Source of the DNA: Glaciecola sp965660625
GTDB lineage: Bacteria; Pseudomonadota; Gammaproteobacteria; Enterobacterales; Alteromonadaceae
DNA length: 64,000 bases
Assembly: GCA_965660625.1 (NCBI GenBank)
Contig: CBFIAR010000011.1
Coordinates: 1-64,000 of the forward strand
Direction: 5' to 3'
This document shows positions 15,954 through 24,609 of this stretch, one piece after another. The translations under genes were made by a program, and so were the position numbers. Within the stretch, counting starts at the first letter, position 1, and every line of letters starts with the position of its first letter. The notes under the pieces are model-generated. The model was not told the origin of the DNA, searched no databases, and worked only from the letters and a program-made list of their open reading frames with translations.

Positions 15954-16715
15954 TCATTCGGCTTTAGGTTTCATGAACTTGATGGTCCAACGGTCGGTGT
16001 TGCCAGCCACAGAGCGCGCTCCTACTTCATACTCTAATTCGTCATCTTCTCTGTAATGCAAATTGCTGTAGTCGACTAAAACAAAACCCGCTTCTTGGAT
16101 CTCTTTAATTGCTAATACCGGGTCGATACGACGACGATTGCTGTCGTTGAATGGTTCCATATGACGCGCAGTGTGGTCAACTACACCATAGATACCTCCT
16201 GGTCGTAATGCTTCAAAAGCAAGATCATTCATTTTTCTGCGACCTTGTTCACCAAAGTTGTGATAGTTGCGAAAGGTCAATACCATATCCACATCTCGCA
16301 CACCTAAGGTTGTCGCTTTCAGCGAGTAGCCGCGCGCACCTTCTTCACGGTACATGCTCGCGTCTTCAGCAATCATTTTCATTTTGTCAAAACCGGCTAA
16401 GGCAGATAAATTTTCTTTGGCTCGCCCAGCACCAATAGCTATGTAGTATTCACCATTTTCATTCAACGCAGGCGCAAGTAATTTGGTGTACCAGCCTCCG
16501 CCGGGTATAAGCTCTACCACGCTCATATTGTCTTCAAGGCCGAAAAACTCTAGTGTTTGTACTGGTTTGCGGTTTCTGTCACGCCCTATTTCTGCGGCAC
16601 TTCGAATGTCTGAAGCCATTGCTGTTTTAATTTTGTCACCAATCGGTGCTGCAGTCGATAACGCTGAAGCACTCAACAGAGCACAAGCTAAACTAAGTGA
16701 AAGTAACTTTTTCAT
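15954..16715 (-). CDS. Exported class I SAM methyltransferase-like protein (COG4798 type)
   Basis: 253 aa with a clear signal peptide (MKKLLSLSLACALLSASALSTAA). The mature part resembles predicted methyltransferases of the COG4798 group: VVELIPGGGWYTKLLAPAL is the SAM-binding motif I, followed by DMVLTFRNYHNF and the motif LRPGGIYGVVDH. An exported SAM enzyme is puzzling, because SAM is cytoplasmic; the fold may have another role. Single gene between the TonB receptor and an exported amidohydrolase; own start has a reasonable leader. Confidence 0.8.
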   Translation of the reverse strand: MKKLLSLSLACALLSASALSTAAPIGDKIKTAMASDIRSAAEIGRDRNRKPVQTLEFFGLEDNMSVVELIPGGGWYTKLLAPALNENGEYYIAIGAGRAKENLSALAGFDKMKMIAEDASMYREEGARGYSLKATTLGVRDVDMVLTFRNYHNFGEQGRRKMNDLAFEALRPGGIYGVVDHTARHMEPFNDSNRRRIDPVLAIKEIQEAGFVLVDYSNLHYREDDELEYEVGARSVAGNTDRWTIKFMKPKAE

Positions 16716-16873
16716 GATTTTTCCTTTATCGTTTTCAGTTATTCTTGTTTATTAATTAGTGCGCAGCAGCACAGGCGTAAATGCCATCAAATTAAAAATG
16801 ATCACGCGCCATACCAGCACAACAATGCTAGAGGCTAATGATACTCAATGTTTGTGTTAGCAACTACATTGGT

Positions 16874-18199
16874 TCACTTTTTAATGATTTTGCCGTCTTT
16901 CATCACAAAGTCGATTTTTTCCATTAACGTAATATCCTCAAGAGGATTACCCTTTACGGCAACTAAATCGGCTAATTTCCCCTGTGTTACAGTACCTAAT
17001 TCTTTGTCTATTTTTAGCAGTTTTGCTGCGTTGATCGTGGCCGAACGGATCGCATCCATTTCTGACATACCGGCTTCCACCATCAACGCAAATTCTTGCG
17101 CGTTGTCGCCGTGAGCAGAGACACCAGAATCAGTACCAAAGGCAATTAACACGCCATTTTCATGCGCGGTTGCAAATGTCTTTTGAATCAATGGACCAAT
17201 GGCAAGTGCTTTGGGGCGCACAAGGTCAGGAAAATACCCATCAATTTTTGCTTTTTGAGCAACAAAGTTGCCTGCTAGGATAGTGGGAACGTAATACACA
17301 TCATGTTTGCGCATTAGTTTGATGATTTCTTTGTCCATGTACGTACCATGTTCAATTGAATCAACGCCTGCAAGAATAGCGCGCCTCATGCCCTCTTTTC
17401 CGTGTGCGTGGACTGCGACCGTCATGCCATAATCTTTGGCAGTTTGCACAATTGCTTCTATCTCATCGGTCATGAACTGAGGGTTTTGCCCACTTTTTGC
17501 AACGCTTAATACGCCGCCTGTTGCTGTGATTTTAATGAGGTCAGCGCCGTCTTTATAGCGTTGACGAACTGCTTTTCGCGCCTCTGCAATACCGTTAATA
17601 ACGCCATCACGAGGCCCTGGGTCGCCCATAATTTCTGCACTGCTGCCGTTTGTTGGATCAGCATGCCCACCCGTTGTCGCGATTGATTTTCCTGCAGTGT
17701 AAATGCGTGGGCCAACGCTGACGCCTTGGTTAATTGATTTGCGCAAAGCAACGGTTTCATTATTGCTATCGCCTAGGTTACGCACGGTTGTAAAACCGGC
17801 CATGATTGTTTTATGTGCATAATCTACGGCGGCAATCGCGTAATCAGCGTCGTTGTCGGTAAAACGTTTCATGTACGAACTTGGACCACTGTTCTGTGAA
17901 GATATGTGCACGTGCATATCCATGAGACCAGGCATCAGTGTACTGCCAGTTAAATTGATAAAAGTGTCGCCTTCGCCACCCTCATCTTTGCCGTTAACAA
18001 TACTAATGATTTTGTTATTTTCGACGATAACAGTCTTATCAGTCAGTATTTTTGAGTCTTCAGAAGTGATGAGATTACTTGTAAATATATGTGTCGCTGC
18101 TTGAGCGGCTGTTGCTACTAGTATGCTAGCTGAAACAAGCGCTACTTTAGCTATGTGTGAGTGAGTGAGCAGATTTTTTATCATGATAATTACTTTCAT
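16874..18199 (-). CDS. Exported metal-dependent amidohydrolase (imidazolonepropionase / Xaa-Pro type)
   Basis: 441 aa. N-terminal signal peptide ending ...VATAAQA. Amidohydrolase-superfamily metal motifs: LMPGLMDMHVHIS, a carboxylated-Lys candidate in GADLIKITATGGV, HAHGKEGMRRAI, DSIEHGTYMD and FGTDSGVSAHG. This subfamily includes enzymes that cleave Xaa-Pro or related amides and lactonase-like activities; the substrate is not predictable. Start may be ATG at 18199 or the ATG five codons later (MIKNLL), neither with a strong ribosome site. Monocistronic by spacing. Confidence 0.88.
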   Translation of the reverse strand: MKVIIMIKNLLTHSHIAKVALVSASILVATAAQAATHIFTSNLITSEDSKILTDKTVIVENNKIISIVNGKDEGGEGDTFINLTGSTLMPGLMDMHVHISSQNSGPSSYMKRFTDNDADYAIAAVDYAHKTIMAGFTTVRNLGDSNNETVALRKSINQGVSVGPRIYTAGKSIATTGGHADPTNGSSAEIMGDPGPRDGVINGIAEARKAVRQRYKDGADLIKITATGGVLSVAKSGQNPQFMTDEIEAIVQTAKDYGMTVAVHAHGKEGMRRAILAGVDSIEHGTYMDKEIIKLMRKHDVYYVPTILAGNFVAQKAKIDGYFPDLVRPKALAIGPLIQKTFATAHENGVLIAFGTDSGVSAHGDNAQEFALMVEAGMSEMDAIRSATINAAKLLKIDKELGTVTQGKLADLVAVKGNPLEDITLMEKIDFVMKDGKIIKK

Positions 18200-18605
18200 C
18201 CAAGTGAGTGAACAATATTGTATCCGTACACAGTAGGATAAAATATTGTGTAAATCAAAAGTTTATAAATTATATACCGAAAACATCAGTTCGAAAATTT
18301 TTTACAAAACGATTTCTGCTTTAGGTCGTACATCTCAAATAAATGATTTTATGGATGGCCGTCAAGCCATCGTCGATGCAGACACTAGCGGTATCACTAC
18401 TTCTATGGCAACATACAACTAATGGCGGGTATATCGTATGCAATTAGATCAAAATAGTTGGTTTTTGAACTGGTTTTCACAAGACAACTATATGAAGCTG
18501 TGTGATTTATGCAGTGAAAGAGGGTTTTTGCTTTAATTATTCTTCTGCAGATATCATTTATCGAGTAACTATTAAGCAGTGAAGGCTGAATAAAACGAAC
18601 TGCGC
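18200..18605. other. Gene-free stretch upstream of the amidohydrolase
   Basis: 406 nt, no supported gene. TATCC at 18221-18225 and GGATA at 18236-18240 form a weak inverted repeat near the amidohydrolase start. The middle (about 18330-18540) has short open frames with no recognisable protein and may be decayed coding sequence. Confidence 0.4.
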
Positions 18606-19169
18606 CTAAAATACACCTAAGCTGAACGTGTAGTTGTTGCTTTTGATAATTAGCTCAGTGCCTCTTTCTGTGCTCGATTGAGTTGCAATCTCAGTCCATT
18701 GATACATCACATTTTGATGCAGTCTTGCCCATAGGTTACGTCTAATCAAACAATAGGGAACAAATGTTTGATTTCCATTTAACTGCTTCTCAGCTGCTAC
18801 AAAAGGCCTTAATTCTATAGGGTGTTCAGGTCCAACTTCTACTTCATCGCCAATTTGGGTTTTCACTATCAAGGTCTCTTTTTCAAAGCGCCAATCAACA
18901 ATAACAAAGGGAACGTCTTCTACTTGAATACCAATTTTTTCGACGGGGGTAACCAAAAAATAGGCATCACCCTCTTTTTTCAATACGCTGGAAAATAAGC
19001 TAACCAGCTTGGCGCGAGTAAAGGGAGTTCCTTCGTGCCACCACTGCCCGTTACTTTTAATGACTAAGTTCATGTCACCGCAAAAAGGTGGATCCCATTT
19101 ATCTACAGGCGGTAATTGCCTTTTAGGAGAAGCGTTGGTGAGTTGCTGCGTTAGCTTACCTAAATCCAT
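18606..19169 (-). CDS. DUF1285 domain protein
   Basis: 187 aa, the full DUF1285 length, with the family blocks PPVDKWDPPFCGDMNLVI, GQWWHEGTPFTRAKLVSLFSS and YFLVTPVEKIGIQVEDVPFV. Cytoplasmic, no signal peptide. Function unknown. It starts 1 nt after the DUF3014 gene stops, so the two are an operon. Confidence 0.88.
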   Translation of the reverse strand: MDLGKLTQQLTNASPKRQLPPVDKWDPPFCGDMNLVIKSNGQWWHEGTPFTRAKLVSLFSSVLKKEGDAYFLVTPVEKIGIQVEDVPFVIVDWRFEKETLIVKTQIGDEVEVGPEHPIELRPFVAAEKQLNGNQTFVPYCLIRRNLWARLHQNVMYQWTEIATQSSTERGTELIIKSNNYTFSLGVF

Positions 19170-19170
19170 A

Positions 19171-20058
19171 TTACTCTTTCAACGTGTCTTTTAATTTGCG
19201 CAATACATCTTTAATTCTGCGGGTATTTTCCGGGCCTGTTCTGATCAATTGCTTCTGCGGGGCAGATAAAGACTCAAGCTTATCGTCTTTAAATTTGAAC
19301 ATGACGCTATCAGAATAGACTTCAATAGGTAGAGGCACAATTGGCGTATCCAGCAGTTCATCGATGGCTTTCAATAACGCACTATTGAAGGTCGTGTTTG
19401 GCGCTGAAATTTCGGCAAACTTAGCTTCTAAGGTTGAACGATACGTGTTCATTATTTCAATTAAATCATCCGTACTCATTGATTCAAGTGCATCTATGTA
19501 AGGGTTGTAGCGTTTGAAGCTATCGGCGTTTATCCATTGTCGATCTGCTTGCTGATACACGCTGAACTTTTCTTCAGGTGGTGATATCAGGCTGTGATTT
19601 CGTGACATCTCTTGACTTGCTATACTGTTAACATTTATCACGAACTTTTGTAGTAAGTCCTCATCAACTAGATATTCAGCAACCAGTGGTGAACTTGCTA
19701 TGGAAATAAATGCACTTTTAACGGCGTCATCACTTTCATCTATCGGTTCAGGTGTGACAAATTCAGGCAATGGCTCAATGTCCTGCCCTATTTCTATTTC
19801 AAGCGGCTGTATTTCAGGAGTACCCTCAAACACATCTGATGCGCCTTGCGTATTTTCAAACTCTTCTGCCACTGCAGTCTCATCCGAAGTCGGTTGTACT
19901 GATGTGACGGTAACCGGCGCAGAAATTACCGGCACTTCTTCATCCGATCCGGACCAAAAAAATGCCACGACTAAGATAACAATTAAGACACCTGCGGCAA
20001 TTAAATATGGTTTCATTTGCGTCATTTGATTCGGTGATTGAGTTTCCTGGTCTGACAT
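19171..20058 (-). CDS. DUF3014 membrane-anchored protein
   Basis: 295 aa. One transmembrane helix near residues 16-34 (YLIAAGVLIVILVVAFFW), an acidic Pro/Glu-rich linker (~40-105), then the DUF3014 domain (SSPLVAEYLVDEDLLQKFVI, FSVYQQADRQWI, DSFKRYNPYIDALESM). Topology suggests an inner-membrane anchor with a periplasmic domain. Function unknown. First gene of a two-gene unit with DUF1285. Confidence 0.85.
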   Translation of the reverse strand: MSDQETQSPNQMTQMKPYLIAAGVLIVILVVAFFWSGSDEEVPVISAPVTVTSVQPTSDETAVAEEFENTQGASDVFEGTPEIQPLEIEIGQDIEPLPEFVTPEPIDESDDAVKSAFISIASSPLVAEYLVDEDLLQKFVINVNSIASQEMSRNHSLISPPEEKFSVYQQADRQWINADSFKRYNPYIDALESMSTDDLIEIMNTYRSTLEAKFAEISAPNTTFNSALLKAIDELLDTPIVPLPIEVYSDSVMFKFKDDKLESLSAPQKQLIRTGPENTRRIKDVLRKLKDTLKE

Positions 20059-20362
20059 TCTTACCTCTCTATTTTTCTAATAAAATGTTACTGATGCTGA
20101 ATGCTGTTGCTAAGTGCTTTTATTTATTCACGTTATTTGTGTTGTAAAAATCCGCTGCAGAAATTCGTTATAACGTGCTTTTATGATCAGCTCCTGTTAA
20201 GCCTTGTGGTTAAAGACGAATCCAAAGTATAGCGTAAATTTTGAACTTTAAGCATAACAGTTTTGACACATGCTTACTTGGAAGGTTCCTCATATTTTTT
20301 GAAATGAACTTTTATCGCGTATTCCTGTATTGATAATGTTACCCAGCAAAAATTAGTCGAGT
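20059..20362. other. Divergent intergenic region
   Basis: 304 nt between the DUF3014 gene (minus) and the DUF6482 gene (plus). Should hold both promoters; no clear operator, RNA or repeat seen. Confidence 0.4.
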
Positions 20363-20674
20363 ATGAACGCACAATACCCCATGTCTAAGTTAGCAAAAAA
20401 GCCTCATCATATTGAACGGTTAGAGGTTCAGTCCTTCGAAATGAATGTCTATTTAGTTAAAGTAACTATCGCAGGTACCCCGGGTTTTGTGACTGATAAA
20501 AAAGGGAGCCCGATGCGCTTTCACAACTCCCAGATGGTGAGAGATTTGTTCGAACATTGTAACGTTGTCAGTGCCGTAATGACGCATGATTCACCTTATG
20601 ATGAAATGATTGGTAACCCTATTAAAGTCAGTGATACCGCTGAAATTCCGTTTTCCATGGATCAGCCATACTAG
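20363..20674 (+). CDS. DUF6482 family small protein
   Basis: 103 aa. HIERLEVQSFEMNVYLVKV, then a short glycine turn, GSPMRFHNSQMVRDLF, and SPYDEMIGNP near the end are the pattern of DUF6482 proteins found in Alteromonas, Shewanella and relatives. Soluble, no signal peptide. Function unknown. Confidence 0.7.
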   Translation: MNAQYPMSKLAKKPHHIERLEVQSFEMNVYLVKVTIAGTPGFVTDKKGSPMRFHNSQMVRDLFEHCNVVSAVMTHDSPYDEMIGNPIKVSDTAEIPFSMDQPY

Positions 20675-20701
20675 GACCGACTTTCTCACACTACTCTTGT
20701 G

Positions 20702-21178
20702 TTAGCGCCAGTCGTGTTTTGCGCTAGCTAATAAAACATCAAATTCGTTCGCGTTAACGGGCATGATTGACAATCTACTACCTTTCTTGACCAAGCCGAG
20801 CTCAACGATACTAGGCATTTTTTTAATTTTTTCCAATGACAAAATCTGAGTGAAAGTGTCGACATGTTCAAGCTCCACCATCCACCAACGTGGGTTATCG
20901 GGCGTTGATTTAGGGTCAAAATAGCAGCTTTCAGGATTAAATTGAGCGCTATCAGGCAATCCCGTTCTGCTAATTTTAGCTAAGCCAGCAATGCCAATAT
21001 GCTTGCAGCTAGAGTGATAAATAAATGCAAGATCGCCTACCCTCATTTCGTCTCGCATGAAGTTACGCGCCTGATAATTACGGACACCATCCCAACCTTC
21101 GCGCTTGTTTGGTCTGTTTGCTAAATCACTAATGCTAAAGGTGTCAGGTTCAGTTTTAAACAACCAATGTTGTGTCAT
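20702..21178 (-). CDS. EVE domain protein
   Basis: 158 aa single-domain EVE (PUA-like) protein, starting MTQHWLFKTEPDTFSISDL, with WDGVRNYQARNFMRDEM, GDLAFIYHSSCKHIGIAGLA and RWWMVELEH. EVE domains bind modified nucleobases in DNA or RNA; the specific ligand here is unknown. Overlaps the stop of the MscS gene by 4 nt (ATGA), so translated in tandem with it. Confidence 0.92.
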   Translation of the reverse strand: MTQHWLFKTEPDTFSISDLANRPNKREGWDGVRNYQARNFMRDEMRVGDLAFIYHSSCKHIGIAGLAKISRTGLPDSAQFNPESCYFDPKSTPDNPRWWMVELEHVDTFTQILSLEKIKKMPSIVELGLVKKGSRLSIMPVNANEFDVLLASAKHDWR

Positions 21179-22212
21179 GTTTCATCACTCTTCGGTTTTT
21201 CGCTCTGTAGTTGATCAATAATTTTCTTTAGCGCTGCAAATTCACTTTGTTTTTGTGTTTTTGTATCGCCTTCAGCTGCTTTTATGTCTAAATCTAATTG
21301 AGCCAGTTGCGCTAGTAAATCCTTCATTGTCCGCTCTTTTGTTTGCGCTTCTTCGGCTTTGTCAAATATGACGTCTTCGGGCGTGCCTTCTGTCGGGGCC
21401 TTCTTGCTAGAGCTTATTTTAACTGGCAGCACAGACAAATCATCCGGTAATTTACGTTGATTCATAAAACTGGGCGATACGATTTCTATATTGTCTTCGT
21501 GTAAACAATCCATGATATTTATATAGAGTGTGGAACGTGATGAAATCATACTTTTTACTTCAGTTAATAAGCCTGAAATTCGATAAGTAATAGCATGATC
21601 ACCCAATGTTAGCACTTCTACAAAAGGACCTTCTAAACCACTTAATTCAGCTGCTTTGATAAGCAAGGGCTCGACGCGACTATGATGAATGTCGTAACCA
21701 AGAGACAGGCTTGCTGAGATAATAGTGCCTGAAGAACGCACAACTTGGACAGGGTGTGATATTAAAAACGAATTTGTAAACGCAATAAGGTCTCGTTGTT
21801 CCGTTTGGATCTCGGTATCAAAAAGCCCTTTTTCAGTGACCCGCCCAAAAAAGCCAGCGACTCTAATGAAGTCACCAACATGAAATGGCATAGTAAAGCG
21901 CATGACGATGCCCGCCATCACATTTGCTACAATCGTGGTGGAGGAAAAGGCGATAACACCAGAGAGTAATATACCGATTAAACTGATCACCTGATTCCGA
22001 GTGCTTTCGGTGACCGGCAGTGAGATAGCAATTCCAATGGCACCTATTATGTAGAGTACGAGCAGAATCAGTTTCCGTGGCAGTTTAGCCTCTTGATGAA
22101 GACTCTGGTTTCCTAATAACACTTTATGCGAAACCATTAAAAACAGGACTACAACCAAAATTGTAAGAATAAAGGGGATCAGGGCCATTCCTAACTTTAA
22201 CAGTTCATCCAT
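21175..22212 (-). CDS. MscS-family mechanosensitive channel
   Basis: About 345 aa from ATG at 22212 (MDELLKLGMALIPFIL). Three to four transmembrane helices in the first ~130 residues, then the MS_channel beta domain (FHVGDFIRVAGFFGRVTEKGLFDTEIQT) and a C-terminal charged coiled tail. An upstream ATG at 22245 would add 11 residues and has a poorer ribosome site. Predicted inner-membrane osmotic release valve. Operon with the EVE gene. Confidence 0.85.
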   Translation of the reverse strand: MDELLKLGMALIPFILTILVVVLFLMVSHKVLLGNQSLHQEAKLPRKLILLVLYIIGAIGIAISLPVTESTRNQVISLIGILLSGVIAFSSTTIVANVMAGIVMRFTMPFHVGDFIRVAGFFGRVTEKGLFDTEIQTEQRDLIAFTNSFLISHPVQVVRSSGTIISASLSLGYDIHHSRVEPLLIKAAELSGLEGPFVEVLTLGDHAITYRISGLLTEVKSMISSRSTLYINIMDCLHEDNIEIVSPSFMNQRKLPDDLSVLPVKISSSKKAPTEGTPEDVIFDKAEEAQTKERTMKDLLAQLAQLDLDIKAAEGDTKTQKQSEFAALKKIIDQLQSEKPKSDET

Positions 22213-22286
22213 AATAGTATTCCAGTAAGTAATTGAGTATTGCATTGTTAAATTCTAAGCTAATAAACAAGGTACTGTAGACCTGC

Positions 22287-23618
22287 CTATCGATGGTCTT
22301 TTCGCGTCAAGTATGGAGAGAGTACTCCTTTGAAATCAAGTGTCGCACCGAGTTTGTTCGCTAGCAATATCATGCCTGTAATTTTCCGATTTACCAAGGC
22401 GACATCAAATACTGGAGATGTTACTGCAGCCTTATCGATAATTAGCGGCATACTAACTTCTTGAATTCGTTTGATTAACTGCTGTTGTTTTAGATTGTAA
22501 CCATGCTCACTCTGCAAACAATCGCTGGCTTCAAAGCAGGCATTTAACACCGTATTGATGGCTGAAGTGCTCATGTTATTATCAACTAAGCCTAGCGCAA
22601 ATAATGCCCCCTGCATGTCTTTTTTATCTTGGCGTTGCATTGCATCGGCCATGGCAAGATAGTGAAAGGATGCGTGTTCTGAGATATCTCGGCAAGCGCC
22701 AAAGTCCAGTAAGACAATTTTTTTGCTATCGGTCTGGTACAAATAGTTGGCAAAATTAGGATCGCTCTGCATGAGTTTGTGCTTGAACAGTTCTTCATAA
22801 GTTAAGCGCATTAACTGAGTGCACACAGCGTTGATGACATCAGGTGTCATGTCGCTAATATCAGTAATTGGTAAGCCTTCTATATACTCCATTGCTAGTA
22901 TATTTTGGTCAGTCAATTCATCAACCACATAAGGCACAATAAAGTGACTGTCGTTGCTTAAGTTGGCCCGATAAACATTTAAAAATCGCGCCTCTTGTAA
23001 ATAGTCAGCTTCATTTTTAAGTTGCGCTTTTGCTTCACTAAGTAAGTTGGTTAAATCGATATGCTTAGGCAGCGCACCGGTGAGTTTGAGTAAACTCACG
23101 ACGTTATCAATGTCACTGTCGATGCTTTCACGCACACCTGGATACTGCGCTTTAATCGCCAGTTCACGACCGTCTTTCAATGTTGCCCTGTGAACTTGAC
23201 CAATGCTTGCGGTAGCAATCGGTTCAAATGAAAAATAACTAAATTGTTGATGCCAGTCTTTTGACCACGATGCTTCCAAGGTTTGCAGCAATTGCGCTTT
23301 TGGCATCGGGTCGGCTTCTTGGCGCAGACGAGACAGTATGGGTTCCCATTCAGCGGGCAACAGTTCCCCTGCGTCCATAGAGAGTAGCTGACCGAGCTTC
23401 ATTGCGGCTCCACGCATATGGGCTAAGCGCTTTGTAATAGATACTGCGTTGTCGGTATTTAGTAAGGATTGATTTAATGACGGGCGTTGGCCACTGAGGA
23501 TCTGTTGTGTTGCACCTTTGACGACGTTTCCTGCTATTGCTGAAGCGAGCCCGCCAAATTTCGCTAGGCGAGAGAAGCGTCCGGACGGTACTTTCCGTCC
23601 GTTGCGTTTATCTGTCAT
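22287..23618 (-). CDS. ABC1/UbiB-like atypical kinase
   Basis: About 443 aa from ATG at 23618 (MTDKRNGRKVPSGRF); the longer frame to 23702 overlaps the preceding small gene and is unlikely. Shows ABC1-family signatures: GAAMKLGQLLSM (KxGQ), ASIGQVHRATLKDGRELAIKAQYPG (Ala-rich loop and the Lys), LMQSDPNFANYLY and the metal-binding LLDFGACR. Distantly related to UbiB/COQ8, which assists ubiquinone biosynthesis; exact role of this branch unknown. Confidence 0.85.
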   Translation of the reverse strand: MTDKRNGRKVPSGRFSRLAKFGGLASAIAGNVVKGATQQILSGQRPSLNQSLLNTDNAVSITKRLAHMRGAAMKLGQLLSMDAGELLPAEWEPILSRLRQEADPMPKAQLLQTLEASWSKDWHQQFSYFSFEPIATASIGQVHRATLKDGRELAIKAQYPGVRESIDSDIDNVVSLLKLTGALPKHIDLTNLLSEAKAQLKNEADYLQEARFLNVYRANLSNDSHFIVPYVVDELTDQNILAMEYIEGLPITDISDMTPDVINAVCTQLMRLTYEELFKHKLMQSDPNFANYLYQTDSKKIVLLDFGACRDISEHASFHYLAMADAMQRQDKKDMQGALFALGLVDNNMSTSAINTVLNACFEASDCLQSEHGYNLKQQQLIKRIQEVSMPLIIDKAAVTSPVFDVALVNRKITGMILLANKLGATLDFKGVLSPYLTRKDHR

Positions 23619-23643
23619 AGTGACATAGTTGTTAGACTGGTAG

Positions 23644-23919
23644 CTAAGAAATGAGTGGTGCGAGTATAAAGCAAAGCATACCGAACACACTGCCGATACC
23701 AAAACCTAACCAGCCATTTTTTTCGATGTAGCGTGTAATGATGCCGCCGAAAATACCGCACCAGAGCATGACGCTGTATACTGAATCTATAACGCCAACA
23801 TCTGCACCGCTAAACAATACGAATAAAATGAAAATGCACATTGAGGCTGACATAATGACCCAAACGATGTTCTTCTTGTTTTTAAATTCATCTAACGGTT
23901 TGTATTGTTTGTCTGACAT
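23644..23919 (-). CDS. Small three-helix membrane protein, unknown
   Basis: 91 aa: a charged N-terminus (MSDKQYKPLDEFKNKKN) followed by three hydrophobic segments (~18-38, 44-62, 70-89) with Gly-rich turns. No family recognised. It lies directly upstream of the ABC1 kinase gene (25-nt gap), so probably cotranscribed with it. Confidence 0.65.
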   Translation of the reverse strand: MSDKQYKPLDEFKNKKNIVWVIMSASMCIFILFVLFSGADVGVIDSVYSVMLWCGIFGGIITRYIEKNGWLGFGIGSVFGMLCFILAPLIS

Positions 23920-23983
23920 AAGGATTTCTCATGGTTGCCGTATAGCGGAGACGCTAATTTAATTTACTGTGTAGATTACAGCA

Positions 23984-24601
23984 TTAATGATGCGTAAACT
24001 CTACACTTAATAACTCAGTGCTGTCAGTAAAGGTTAATGTTTTTATGTCACCCATGCCTTCAACGTTAATCGTGTTGGTTTGTTTATGCCATAAATCTCG
24101 CAGCGCGTTGTGCTGAATGTATAAACCTTCTAAGTCTTTGGGTGCAGGTGTTTCTTGATATACCCAAAAGTGCTTTCCTTCAAGTTCTGTTCCAACAAAA
24201 ATCAGTGCTAACTCCGCTTTTTGCATATCATATATGGCAAAACGTTCAACTACATAACTAGCAAAATCGGATTGCGTTTTTTTGCTTTGCATAATATCCG
24301 CTTCGCCATCGAAGATTTCTTTTACAGCATGCTCCGCATCATGTAAATCGAATCGGTGCATAACTTCTAGGTTTTTAGTTCGAGGATTAAAAAGTACGGT
24401 AGTAATTGCCATTTTTTGCTGATGAGCATTGGCACTATCAACGTTCAATAGACTGATAGCCATTGAGGCAGCGAAAAAACAGGTTATTGCAACTGACGTA
24501 ACTGTAGCTGCTGTAATTGTTGTAAAACGCGTTAGAAACGAAAACACGAGTGACAAAAATGTCACCCGTGGCATCGTTTTTGATGAGGTTCTTAGCTTCA
24601 T
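23984..24601 (-). CDS. DUF6702 family exported protein
   Basis: 205 aa. Long N-terminal hydrophobic leader (~15-55), then HQQKMAITTVLFNPRTKNLEVMHRFDLHDAEHA. This is the start of DUF6702 proteins, which begin with a conserved His and a beta-strand pattern ending in LxVxHRFxxHDAE. Probably periplasmic or anchored. Follows the M1 peptidase by 8 nt, so cotranscribed; DUF6702-peptidase pairing recurs in Bacteroidota and Alteromonadales. Molecular function unknown. Confidence 0.75.
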   Translation of the reverse strand: MKLRTSSKTMPRVTFLSLVFSFLTRFTTITAATVTSVAITCFFAASMAISLLNVDSANAHQQKMAITTVLFNPRTKNLEVMHRFDLHDAEHAVKEIFDGEADIMQSKKTQSDFASYVVERFAIYDMQKAELALIFVGTELEGKHFWVYQETPAPKDLEGLYIQHNALRDLWHKQTNTINVEGMGDIKTLTFTDSTELLSVEFTHH

Positions 24602-24609
24602 ACTAACAC

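Noticed and set aside
18330..18540. Possible decayed gene upstream of the amidohydrolase
   Set aside because: Short frames only, no recognisable family.
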